A DNA stretch of 6,245 nucleotides from an uncultured Collinsella sp. (GTDB lineage Bacteria > Actinomycetota > Coriobacteriia > Coriobacteriales > Coriobacteriaceae): the NCBI GenBank assembly GCA_958452935.1, contig CAUDVX010000064.1, positions 1-6,245 on the forward strand, written 5' to 3'. This document shows, in pieces, positions 1 through 6,090 of the stretch (the first letter of the stretch is position 1; every line of letters begins with the position of its first letter). The position numbers were made by a program, and so were the translations under genes. The notes below the pieces were generated by a model. The model was given only the letters and a program-made list of their open reading frames with translations, had not been told where the DNA came from and ran no database searches.

Positions 1-54
1 TCCCTGCTCGGACAGTCCTGCGCAAGACGGAGGCCACATTAAGTGGCCTCCTTT
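1..54. repeat. Left copy of a ~54-bp inverted element
   Basis: These bases recur in reverse complement at 5209-5261. Besides the hairpin stem, the copies differ by one substitution plus one indel near position 10. Stem differences are a G-C pair here against an A-T pair in the right copy, so pairing is preserved. The copy begins exactly where the right copy joins its outer palindrome arm (5261-5289), so the rest of this element probably lies left of the window. Together the two copies bracket both repeat arrays and the surface-protein gene. No coding frame is evident here. Confidence 0.85.
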
Positions 55-59
55 GTTTG
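29..59 (+). terminator. Rho-independent terminator, rightward
   Basis: A 9-bp perfect stem (GGAGGCCAC at 29-37, GTGGCCTCC at 43-51) with a 5-base loop ATTAA is followed by TTTGTTTG. On the plus strand this is a good intrinsic terminator, presumably closing a plus-strand gene that ends left of the window. The hairpin sits inside the 54-bp inverted element, so it may be a structural part of that repeat as well as a terminator. Confidence 0.7.
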
Positions 60-352
60 CGGAAAGTGTGTCCCACTATTCAGCTGGATTCCGGGATGTA
101 TTTTCCGGTTGAGGCTCGTTGGGAAAGTGCGTCCCACTTTGGGGGCTGATTCTGGGACGTGGTTTCCGGTTGGCTCTCATTGGGAAAGTTCATCCCATTT
201 CTCGGCCTAATTATGGGACGCAGTTTCCCGTTGAGGACCCTTTGGGAAAGTGCGTCCCGGTCTGGGCGCTCAAACTGGGATGGATTTTCCGGATGAGGGC
301 TTGACGGAAAATGTGTCCCGTTCCGGGCGCTAATTGTGGGATGCAGTTTCCG
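60..352. repeat. Left array: five ~61-bp units of alternating inverted motif
   Basis: Five tandem units start near 60, 121, 182, 244 and 305. Each has a forward arm close to GGGAAANTGCRTCCCA, about 16 bases of linker, the reverse-complement arm (TGGGAYGCANTTTCC), then about 14 bases before the next unit. Arm centres are spaced 32 then 29-30 bp. The ends of each arm (GGGAAA and TCCCA) are nearly invariant, while the middle drifts. Changes in paired arms are partly wobble-compatible and partly true mismatches, so strict RNA covariation is not shown. The 61-bp period is not a multiple of three, and the frames crossing it look like artefacts, so I call it non-coding. The function is unknown. The closest relative in the window is the right array at 4653-5101. 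Confidence 0.9.
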
Positions 353-378
353 CTTGCGGAGTCTCCACTCAACAGAAA

Positions 379-416
379 ACCCGGGTGGCCTGTTTTTTGG
401 CTACCCGGGTTTTTGG
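379..416 (-). terminator. Terminator of the surface-protein gene, probably bidirectional
   Basis: Arms at 379-390 (ACCCGGGTGGCC) and 399-410 (GGCTACCCGGGT) form a 12-bp stem with one weak pair around an 8-base T-rich loop. Reading leftward, the stem is followed by TTTTCTG and lies about 30 bases after the stop codon of the surface gene, the expected place for its terminator. Reading rightward it is followed by TTTTTGGG, and the odd pair is a G-U wobble instead of A-C, so it may stop transcription coming out of the left array as well. Confidence 0.8.
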
Positions 417-440
417 GTTGTCGATATGTTCGACTGGCTA

Positions 441-3400
441 CTAGTGGGTCTTGCGGCGCTTGATCAGCATGATGAGGGCTATCACTACGAGCGTTGCTCC
501 CGCTGCTGCTGCGGTGGCGACTAGGGCGAATGTTTGGTCGCCGGTGTTTGCGAGGTCCTTCGCTGTGGTCGTAGTCTTGACCTTGGTGTCGGTCTTAGCA
601 CCGTTGTCGGACTTGGGCTTGTCCGGGTTCGTCGGGGTCTCAGGAGTCTCGGGGTCCTTTGAGCCTTCGGAATCGGTTGGGCCGGCGGTGTTTACCAGCG
701 TATGGTCCAGGAACTTCTTGGCGCCCGCACTTGCCTGTGAGAACAGGCGGCGCGTGCGGATCGGGGTGGCGTTCACCGTTGTGGGCGCCGTCTCCTCGGC
801 CTCGATATTCACGAGCGTCGTGCCGGTGTCGAGGCCCACGTCGTTGTATCCCACGTGGCAGTAATACTGCGCACCGTCATCGTCTGCGGTCAGGTCAATC
901 TCGAGCTTTGAGGCCGTTCCAGCCGCGAGGTTGCCATCGGCACCCACGAGCTTAAACTCTGTCTCGCCGCGGCCCTTGCGGTACCACATATAGGTCGGTG
1001 CCAGCCCTGTTTCGCTATCGTCGGCACCGAGTTGCTTCACATGGCCAATCGCCGAGAGCGTCAGGTGGCTTCCCGCCGTGCGCTCAACCGAAGAGCCGTA
1101 TCCAAGATCCGACCCCTCCGCAGCATCCGCCGCAGGTCCGCTCACGGTCATCGTCATGCCATCGGGCATGGTCTTGACCGTGATGATTGCCGAGCGAATA
1201 CCTGTTTCGGTCGTGGATCCATTCTTAACGGCGGCGATGGCGAATCGATACTCCGTATTGGGCTGCAGCCCATCCCACTTGAGCGAGGTCTTCGTGTTGT
1301 CGGCAATCTTCCAGCTATTGACGACCGCATCCGCCGCATTGCTCTGCAGCATGCCCACGCCGTAGCTAAAGCCACTCTTGTTTGCGAGTACATCGTCCCA
1401 GCTAAACGTAACGCTGGTCGAATCGACGGCGTTTGCCGTAAAGCCCGTCACGGCCGGCGCGTCGGGCATCTCGACGTCCTTAACGTCATAGCCCACGATC
1501 CAGAACTGATCGGTGTCCTTGGTGCCGAGCTTGTCGCCCGAGTCTGCCTCGAACTTGTCGACATCCACCGCGTTGACGCCCAGACGCCACACAAAACCGT
1601 ACCTGCCCTGCGCGGCCTCGGGCAGGTTGTCGACGGTGCCGCCGTATTCGGTCGATTCACTCGAGGAGTTACCCGTAGTAAAGCCGGCGTTGGCACCAAA
1701 GCACAGGCCGCCAAACAACTCGTGCTTTGCGAGCTTCGCGCCCATGACAACGCTGCCGTTCAGCGTCAAGCCGAGCTCGAGCTCCTGCTCCTTGCCCTCC
1801 TCGACTTCGATGGTCTGCTCAATGCTCGCCCCCGACTGCGCGGCGGCGCCGTTAAACCCATCGTGCGTGTAGGCGCGCGTTACGCCAGGCTTGCCCAGGC
1901 CAAAGGAATCCCCAACGGGAGTCTCGCCGTTGAGCGTCGTTTGATAGGTTCCGGGTTCTCCCGACCGGTTGGTCAAAAAGTAGCTGAGCGGCGTCATATT
2001 GTGCTGTTTGGCAATGCGGTCATAGGCCTCGACATTAACGACCGAGGTCTGCGCGCCGAGCGACACGGGCGCCGCCATCACGCCCTTGCCACCAGTTTCC
2101 TCATTTTCGATCTCATACTCGTAATAGACCATCGGAATCGTGTAGAGCACGGCCTTGTCACCCTCGCCGGCATGCGACTCATAGCTTACGCTTGCGCTGA
2201 CCGTGCGCTCGCTCCGGTAGTCATAGCATCCCTCGGCGGCAAAATCGACTGAAGCATTCATCGCGACCAGGGGCGGACCGGTCTGCACCTCGACGGCAAC
2301 GCCCAACTCGGCGCCAATGGTATAGCCCTGGGATGTCCCCGTGCCCTTTTCCTCTCCGTATGACGTGCCGCCCAACACCAGATAGCCGTATGCCTGCTCC
2401 AGATCCTCAACATAGGGCGCATCCTGCAGCACGGCAAGCACGCGCGGGTTGGTATAGACCTTGTAGCGGTCCTTGTACGTGATCTTGACGCTGTCGTTGT
2501 CGACATCGGGCAGCGCGAGCGAGATAAATGTGCCGTAGGTAGTGCCGCGACGGTTGCTCTCGCTAATCACCTGCTCCTCGCCGCGGCGCACCTTTCCGTT
2601 CTCGTCGAGCGAAAAATGCGAGGCGGTCATCCAATAGTAGTCATCGTTCTTGCGCAGGTCCTCGTCGCGGTGCTTGCCCACCACGGCGATAAAGCTCTCG
2701 TTATAGCGGTCCGAACCCGAGACGCTGCCCGCCTTGACGTCGCTGATCCACACCTGCTCTATACCCTTGTGGTCATGCTTGTTGCTGCTGTTGTATTGCT
2801 GACCGCTCATGCTCATGGTTCCGACCATGGACCCCAAGCCCTGAGCCCCGCTCTGTGCCGTGTTGCAGGCAAAGTCGCGGAACACATCGCCGCCCACGAG
2901 CACCTCGTCGACCGCCAGCTGCTCGGACAGGCCGTCAAGGTTGGCAGTGGCAAGGGCAATAGGCGCCAAGGTGCACGGATAGCGCTTATCCTGAGCGCTG
3001 TCCTTCCATGCGCTGTTGGGCACATGCATCAGCCCATAGGAGGCGAGGAGCCCGTCTCTGTATTCCTTGCAATCGGAAAGCTTGAACTCGCCAGACTCCG
3101 AGTCAAAATACGCGTAGCGGTACAGCGCGCCGTACAGCCCCTTGCTGCCGTCAGAAGCGCCGTAATCAAAAGCGCTGCGTTGCCAGTCATAGCCCGCAAG
3201 AATAAGGCCCGTGACGGTTTCACCCGTCTTCTTTCCTTCTTCATCGTAGGCGGCAAACGTGCCGAACGTCGCATTCGCAGCGACCATGGTCTTGCCGTTC
3301 GCGGAGAGGGAGATTGCGCCCGCGTCGCTCAGAGCATCGACATGGACGAGCGCACCCTTGGATGCATCCCACGAAAACAGCTCGCAATGCGTCGACTTAT

Positions 3401-4457
3401 CAATATTCTTCTTGCCGTAGGGTGCCGAGACCACGATGGCGAGGTCATCGCAAAAATCGCGATCGAGGTCGCCGGCCGCTAGCGAAACGACAGGAGCTGA
3501 CTGAAGCTGCGTCCAGGAGTCGTTCCCGCCCTTGTTGTGCGTGGTGTAGTCCGCGGCGTTACCGGCATCGATCTTGACGACGCTTTGCTTCCAGTTGCCG
3601 CCCTCCAAGTCATACATGTCGACTACAGCCTTGCGCACGCCGTTCTCGTCGACATAGCAGCCCGCGTAGACAAAAAGCTCGTCGACGCCGTCGCCATCGA
3701 CATCGCCCGCCTCGACATCAAAGACGGCGTCGTGCTCTTGCAGGTAACCGGCATCCAGGTACTTAAAACGGCCTTCGTACATCATATTAGTGTTGACCGT
3801 CACCGGCAGGTGTGTGTCGAGAGTGCGCGTACGCCCGTTGCTAAACGAGTAGAGGGCCAGCTCAACCTTTCCGGCGTATGACTTGCCGTCAATCGTCGTG
3901 GAGGAACTGTCGCCGTAGGCACGGAGCTCGGCAACGCGGCTCTTTTTGCCCGTGCTGGCGTCGCTGCAGAACTCAACACTCGTGGCGTGAATGCCCGAGA
4001 AACCGTTGTTGTCGTTGGCGAGTACTGTTGAGGACTCATTGTTGCTTAGGTACGACCAGGTGCCGCCACCGTAGTCGCTATGCTTGTAGAGATCGCTGTT
4101 CGTATCGAAGTTGTTGACGTTTTGCCAGAACTTTGCGGCGCCCCACACACTTCCATAGCCATCGGTGAGTTTGCTGCTGCCGCCAATGTCACCGCGCTCG
4201 ACGTTCTCGAGCTTGTCGCGCAGAGTGTAGCGATTGCCATGGCTACCGTTAGCTGCCATATAGACCTCGCTGCGCGTGGCAAACGTCGTGGGGGTATCAG
4301 TGGAATAGGGGCCAATGGTATCGGCCGGAATGTCCTCGCTCGTGCCCAGACCCAGGGCTTGATAATCTTGCTCGGTCATATCGGTGATTGCGGGCGCGTC
4401 TGCCGCCTGGGCAACCTGGGGCGTGGCTGTGAAGCAGGCGACGCTCGTGGCGATCAA
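441..4457 (-). CDS. Large sortase-anchored surface protein with FG-GAP repeats, FN3 and Ig-like domains
   Basis: The open frame encodes 1338 residues and ends in TAG. Numbering here is from the TTG at 4457; a probable true start upstream adds 24 residues. Residues 1-18 are the second half of a signal peptide, with likely cleavage after AQA (16-18). FG-GAP/VCBS-like repeats with Asp-rich calcium loops occur near 252-260 (DVDGDGVDE), 330-338, 505-523 and 651-659, with further blade-like strands near 417-426, 584-596 and 690-698, suggesting an integrin-type beta-propeller over roughly 220-705. Residues 711-990 are beta-rich and unassigned. A fibronectin type III domain spans about 997-1097. An Ig-like domain spans about 1100-1219 and has DDGAQYYC but no partner cysteine in its early strand. 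A Pro/Thr/Lys spacer (1262-1300), LANTG (1302-1306), a hydrophobic helix (about 1309-1332) and KRRKTH form the sortase anchor. It likely acts as an adhesin or ligand-binding protein on the cell wall; the ligand is unknown. It is monocistronic, between two repeat arrays. Confidence 0.88.
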   Translation of the reverse strand: MIATSVACFTATPQVAQAADAPAITDMTEQDYQALGLGTSEDIPADTIGPYSTDTPTTFATRSEVYMAANGSHGNRYTLRDKLENVERGDIGGSSKLTDGYGSVWGAAKFWQNVNNFDTNSDLYKHSDYGGGTWSYLSNNESSTVLANDNNGFSGIHATSVEFCSDASTGKKSRVAELRAYGDSSSTTIDGKSYAGKVELALYSFSNGRTRTLDTHLPVTVNTNMMYEGRFKYLDAGYLQEHDAVFDVEAGDVDGDGVDELFVYAGCYVDENGVRKAVVDMYDLEGGNWKQSVVKIDAGNAADYTTHNKGGNDSWTQLQSAPVVSLAAGDLDRDFCDDLAIVVSAPYGKKNIDKSTHCELFSWDASKGALVHVDALSDAGAISLSANGKTMVAANATFGTFAAYDEEGKKTGETVTGLILAGYDWQRSAFDYGASDGSKGLYGALYRYAYFDSESGEFKLSDCKEYRDGLLASYGLMHVPNSAWKDSAQDKRYPCTLAPIALATANLDGLSEQLAVDEVLVGGDVFRDFACNTAQSGAQGLGSMVGTMSMSGQQYNSSNKHDHKGIEQVWISDVKAGSVSGSDRYNESFIAVVGKHRDEDLRKNDDYYWMTASHFSLDENGKVRRGEEQVISESNRRGTTYGTFISLALPDVDNDSVKITYKDRYKVYTNPRVLAVLQDAPYVEDLEQAYGYLVLGGTSYGEEKGTGTSQGYTIGAELGVAVEVQTGPPLVAMNASVDFAAEGCYDYRSERTVSASVSYESHAGEGDKAVLYTIPMVYYEYEIENEETGGKGVMAAPVSLGAQTSVVNVEAYDRIAKQHNMTPLSYFLTNRSGEPGTYQTTLNGETPVGDSFGLGKPGVTRAYTHDGFNGAAAQSGASIEQTIEVEEGKEQELELGLTLNGSVVMGAKLAKHELFGGLCFGANAGFTTGNSSSESTEYGGTVDNLPEAAQGRYGFVWRLGVNAVDVDKFEADSGDKLGTKDTDQFWIVGYDVKDVEMPDAPAVTGFTANAVDSTSVTFSWDDVLANKSGFSYGVGMLQSNAADAVVNSWKIADNTKTSLKWDGLQPNTEYRFAIAAVKNGSTTETGIRSAIITVKTMPDGMTMTVSGPAADAAEGSDLGYGSSVERTAGSHLTLSAIGHVKQLGADDSETGLAPTYMWYRKGRGETEFKLVGADGNLAAGTASKLEIDLTADDDGAQYYCHVGYNDVGLDTGTTLVNIEAEETAPTTVNATPIRTRRLFSQASAGAKKFLDHTLVNTAGPTDSEGSKDPETPETPTNPDKPKSDNGAKTDTKVKTTTTAKDLANTGDQTFALVATAAAAGATLVVIALIMLIKRRKTH

Positions 4458-4510
4458 CGCAGCAAGCGACGCCGTCCCAACAAGCGGGATTTTCGACAGC
4501 CTACGGATAC

Positions 4511-4516
4511 GGGGGG
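4511..4516 (-). other. C6 homopolymer separating start codon from the main frame
   Basis: On the coding strand a run of six C lies seven codons or fewer after the ATG at 4530. Reading from that ATG gives MYVPHPPYP and then TAG (4503-4501). Removing one C joins the ATG to the long frame and yields a classical signal peptide: a basic n-region (RIRRLSK), a hydrophobic core (PLVGTASLAALIATSVACF) and an AQA cleavage site. No ATG, GTG or TTG lies in the long frame between the upstream TGA (4565-4563) and the TTG at 4457. The tract is therefore a candidate phase-variation switch, a +1 frameshift site, or an error. Confidence 0.7.
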
Positions 4517-4527
4517 TGTGGAACGTA

Positions 4528-4540
4528 CATGAGGGACCTC
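4528..4540 (-). promoter_or_regulatory. Ribosome binding site and likely true start of the surface-protein gene
   Basis: On the minus strand GAGG (4540-4537) lies six bases before ATG (4530-4528), a normal Shine-Dalgarno spacing. The TTG at 4457 has no comparable site, and starting there would remove the basic n-region and half of the hydrophobic core of the signal peptide. This decides against 4457 as the real start, although the ATG needs a one-base frame change to reach the gene. Confidence 0.7.
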
Positions 4541-4556
4541 GCTTTATTCGAGTGGA

Positions 4557-4636
4557 GTGGACTCATTTTTGCAAATGATACATCCGATGCCCGATATCAC
4601 GTGTCTCATTTTCGCCAACGGCGTGTCTCATTTTTG
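4557..4636. repeat. Three direct repeats of CAAAAATGAGACAC upstream of the surface gene
   Basis: On the minus strand the motif (C/G)AAAATGAGACAC occurs at 4636-4623 and 4614-4601, with a diverged third copy (CAAAAATGAGTCCAC) at 4571-4557. Intervals are 22 and 43 bp, about two and four helical turns, so all copies face one side of the DNA. They lie 27 to 106 bp before the ATG at 4530, between the gene and the right array, where a promoter and operator should be. I found no convincing -10/-35 pair here, so a role as regulator sites is inference. Confidence 0.55.
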
Positions 4637-4652
4637 AGAATCCGAGATGCCG

Positions 4653-5101
4653 CGGAAATCTTATCCATGCTCAAAGGCCATTTCTGAGATGTATTTTCCG
4701 TCGAGTGCCTCATCGGGAAACTGCATCCCATTTCAAGCGTCGATTCTGGGACGCACTTTCCCCTTAGACCCTCAACCGGAAACCGCATCCCACTTTGAGC
4801 GCAAATTCCGGGATGCATTTTCCGCTTGAGCCTCATTGGGAAACGGCGTCCCACTTTGAGGGCTGATTGTGGGATGCATTTTCCGGTTTTGCTCTCATTG
4901 GGAAAATGCATCCCGTTTCTTGACCGAATAATGGGACGCAATTTCCCGTTGGAGCGCCTTTGGGAAAGTGCGTCCCACTTCGACCGCCCAGAGTGGGATG
5001 CACTTTCCGCAAAGCACCTCAACGGGAAACTACGTCCCATTCCAAAGGCAATTTCCGGGACGCATTTTTCGAAAGCCTGCCCATCCGGAAAGCCCGTCCC
5101 A
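4653..5101. repeat. Right array: about eight ~62-bp units of alternating inverted motif
   Basis: Units start near 4653 (degenerate), 4715, 4777, 4838, 4900, 4962, 5024 and 5086 (forward arm only clear). They have the same architecture as the left array: GGGAAANTGCRTCCCA, linker of about 16 bases, reverse-complement arm, linker of about 14. Linkers also match the left array in the same direction. For example, CTTTGRGGGCTGATT and GCTCTCATT occur in the units at 121 and 4838, so left units 1-4 correspond to right units 3-6. The array lies upstream of the surface gene. A long minus-strand frame crosses it, but the 62-bp period shifts frame at each unit, so I treat it as non-coding. Confidence 0.9.
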
Positions 5102-5208
5102 CTTTGGACGCATCCGGGCACGGAACCATCGACCTATCAGGCCCCCCATCAATAAAGAGGCGTCCTCCCGGACGGCGGGGCACGAAGTTCATCGCGAGTT
5201 CCGCACGC

Positions 5209-5234
5209 AAAGAAGGCCACTTAATGTGGCCTTC
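5209..5234 (-). terminator. Terminator-like hairpin downstream of the flavodoxin gene
   Basis: On the minus strand GAAGGCCAC (5234-5226) and GTGGCCTTC (5220-5212) pair around ATTAA and are followed by TTT then GCGTG, a short tail. It lies about 98 bases past the flavodoxin stop codon and may end that transcript. The tail is weaker than in the left copy. Confidence 0.55.
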
Positions 5235-5261
5235 GTCTTGCGCAGGACTGTAGAGCAGGGA
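5209..5261. repeat. Right copy of the ~54-bp inverted element
   Basis: This is the reverse complement of 1-54 with a few differences, two of which compensate each other in the hairpin stem. It occupies the right half of the interior of the 129-bp palindrome and abuts its right arm. Confidence 0.85.
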
Positions 5262-5331
5262 ACTTCGTGCCCCGACGCCCGGGAGGACGTTTCATTTAGA
5301 AAGATGGACCGACCGCCGTCAGCGATGGGAG

Positions 5332-5883
5332 CTACTCCCCCAGCACGGCCTTTTTGGCGGCTGCAGCCATGTTGTCCAGATCTTCCTTGGTGGGGTGATC
5401 CTTTGCGGCGACCCAGTTATCGAGCAGCATCTTAAAGCGGACATTGTCGGGATCTTGCTCGAGCATGGCCTCGTAGCGCTGCTTGACCGCGGGGCCCATC
5501 TTGCCCTGGCACATTACCCAGCCCACCAGCTCGGCATCCCCAGCCAAATTGGAAGTTACGCGATCAATAATCTGCTGGTAATAGCTCTGATCGGCACCAA
5601 AACCGCAGGTACCAAACAGAAAGACGCGCTTGCCGTGCAAGGCGGAGAGCAACGCCGCGACCGAAGGCGTGCATGCGCCCTTGTCGCACCAAAAGCCAAC
5701 GAGCACCGTATCGGCAGCGCAGGCACCCTGCGCCTCGCGCGCAACCTGATCTGCGTCCGCATCGTCGCTCAACGCGGCAGCGTGAATAAACTCGACGCCT
5801 GCAGCCTGTAGGGCACGCTTGATTGCGCCCGAAACCATCCTGGTATTACCGCTCTTGCTGTTGACCACCAAAGAGCATGTCAT
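5332..5883 (-). CDS. Flavodoxin family protein (Flavodoxin_3-like)
   Basis: This 183-residue cytoplasmic protein starts at ATG 5883. It opens with a beta strand and the FMN phosphate-binding loop SKSGNT (residues 9-14), typical of flavodoxins. It then has VGFWCDKG (62-69) and GKRVFLFGTCGFG (84-96), the two blocks I associate with the Flavodoxin_3 family, followed by CQGKMGP (125-131). It probably binds FMN and carries electrons for an unidentified reductase; the partner cannot be told from its neighbours. In-frame GTG codons at 5919 and 5889 are alternatives: 5919 has no ribosome site, while 5889 has GGGGG 11 bases upstream. ATG 5883 best fits family N-termini. It appears monocistronic, with its own promoter region. 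Confidence 0.88.
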   Translation of the reverse strand: MTCSLVVNSKSGNTRMVSGAIKRALQAAGVEFIHAAALSDDADADQVAREAQGACAADTVLVGFWCDKGACTPSVAALLSALHGKRVFLFGTCGFGADQSYYQQIIDRVTSNLAGDAELVGWVMCQGKMGPAVKQRYEAMLEQDPDNVRFKMLLDNWVAAKDHPTKEDLDNMAAAAKKAVLGE

Positions 5884-5941
5884 AGTCACGTTGCTCGTTT
5901 CCCCCAAAACCAAAGCCACTAATGCAATTTATTAGATGAAT

Positions 5942-5969
5942 ATCTTAGTACTTACGTGACAGATGTAAA
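5942..5969 (-). promoter_or_regulatory. Candidate promoter of the flavodoxin gene
   Basis: On the minus strand TTTACA (5969-5964) and TAAGAT (5947-5942) are 16 bases apart and about 60 bases before the ATG at 5883. They match the sigma-70 consensus at five and four of six positions. An inverted pair GACAGA (5958-5963) and TCTGTC (5976-5981) straddles the -35 box and could be an operator. This is prediction only. Confidence 0.4.
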
Positions 5970-6049
5970 CCACCGTCTGTCGATTGGCGACATGGGCGAC
6001 ACCGATGGGGGCAAAACGTCCGCGGTGTAAGCCCCCAAATAGTTGAGAC

Positions 6050-6082
6050 GTGGGGCAAACAAACCTAGTTCATTTGCCCCAC
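6050..6082 (-). terminator. Stem-loop downstream of the ABC transporter gene
   Basis: A perfect 10-bp stem (GTGGGGCAAA at 6050-6059, TTTGCCCCAC at 6073-6082) with a 13-base loop begins nine bases after the ABC gene stop. No proper T run follows on either strand, so it may be a weak or factor-assisted terminator or an mRNA 3'-end stabiliser. A second, looser pair GGGGGC/GCCCCC lies at 6007-6012 and 6031-6036. Confidence 0.5.
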
Positions 6083-6090
6083 GGGCTTGC

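Larger units (their letters stand above)
5161..5289. repeat. 129-bp nested palindrome
   Basis: Outer arms of 29 bases (5161-5189 and 5261-5289) are inverted copies with only two mismatches. They enclose 71 bases that include the hairpin at 5212-5234 and the 54-bp element. A transcript in either direction could form a long outer stem with an inner hairpin; on the plus strand the outer stem is followed by TTTCATTT. It lies between the right array and the flavodoxin stop codon. It could be a bidirectional terminator or part of a larger dispersed element whose left counterpart begins before the window. Confidence 0.8.

Noticed and set aside
60..352. CRISPR array
   Set aside because: The spacers are only 14-16 bases, are similar to each other, and the repeat alternates in orientation; no cas genes are present.
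1032..2252. A 406-codon plus-strand frame and other long frames opposite the surface gene
   Set aside because: They are antisense shadows of a GC-rich coding region; their translations are Arg-rich and show no domains, while the minus-strand frame has clear domains throughout.
4434..4445. Lipoprotein cleavage site at SVAC in the signal peptide
   Set aside because: Position -3 is Ser, not Leu/Val/Ile; there is a good AQA signal peptidase I site ten residues later, and the protein carries a sortase anchor.
4455..4457. TTG at 4457 as the true start of the surface protein
   Set aside because: It lacks a Shine-Dalgarno and would cut the signal peptide in its hydrophobic core, while residues just upstream complete a textbook signal sequence.
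4570..4620. Sigma-70 promoter for the surface gene (TTGGCG with TATCGG, or TATCAT alone)
   Set aside because: Each candidate lacks either a reasonable -35 or a reasonable -10 at 16-18 base spacing, so no promoter was called.
4606..5121. A 171-codon minus-strand frame across the right array
   Set aside because: It follows a 62-bp non-coding repeat whose period is not divisible by three, has no family resemblance or ribosome site, and similar frames appear on the other strand. The same holds for the small plus-strand frame at 119-304.
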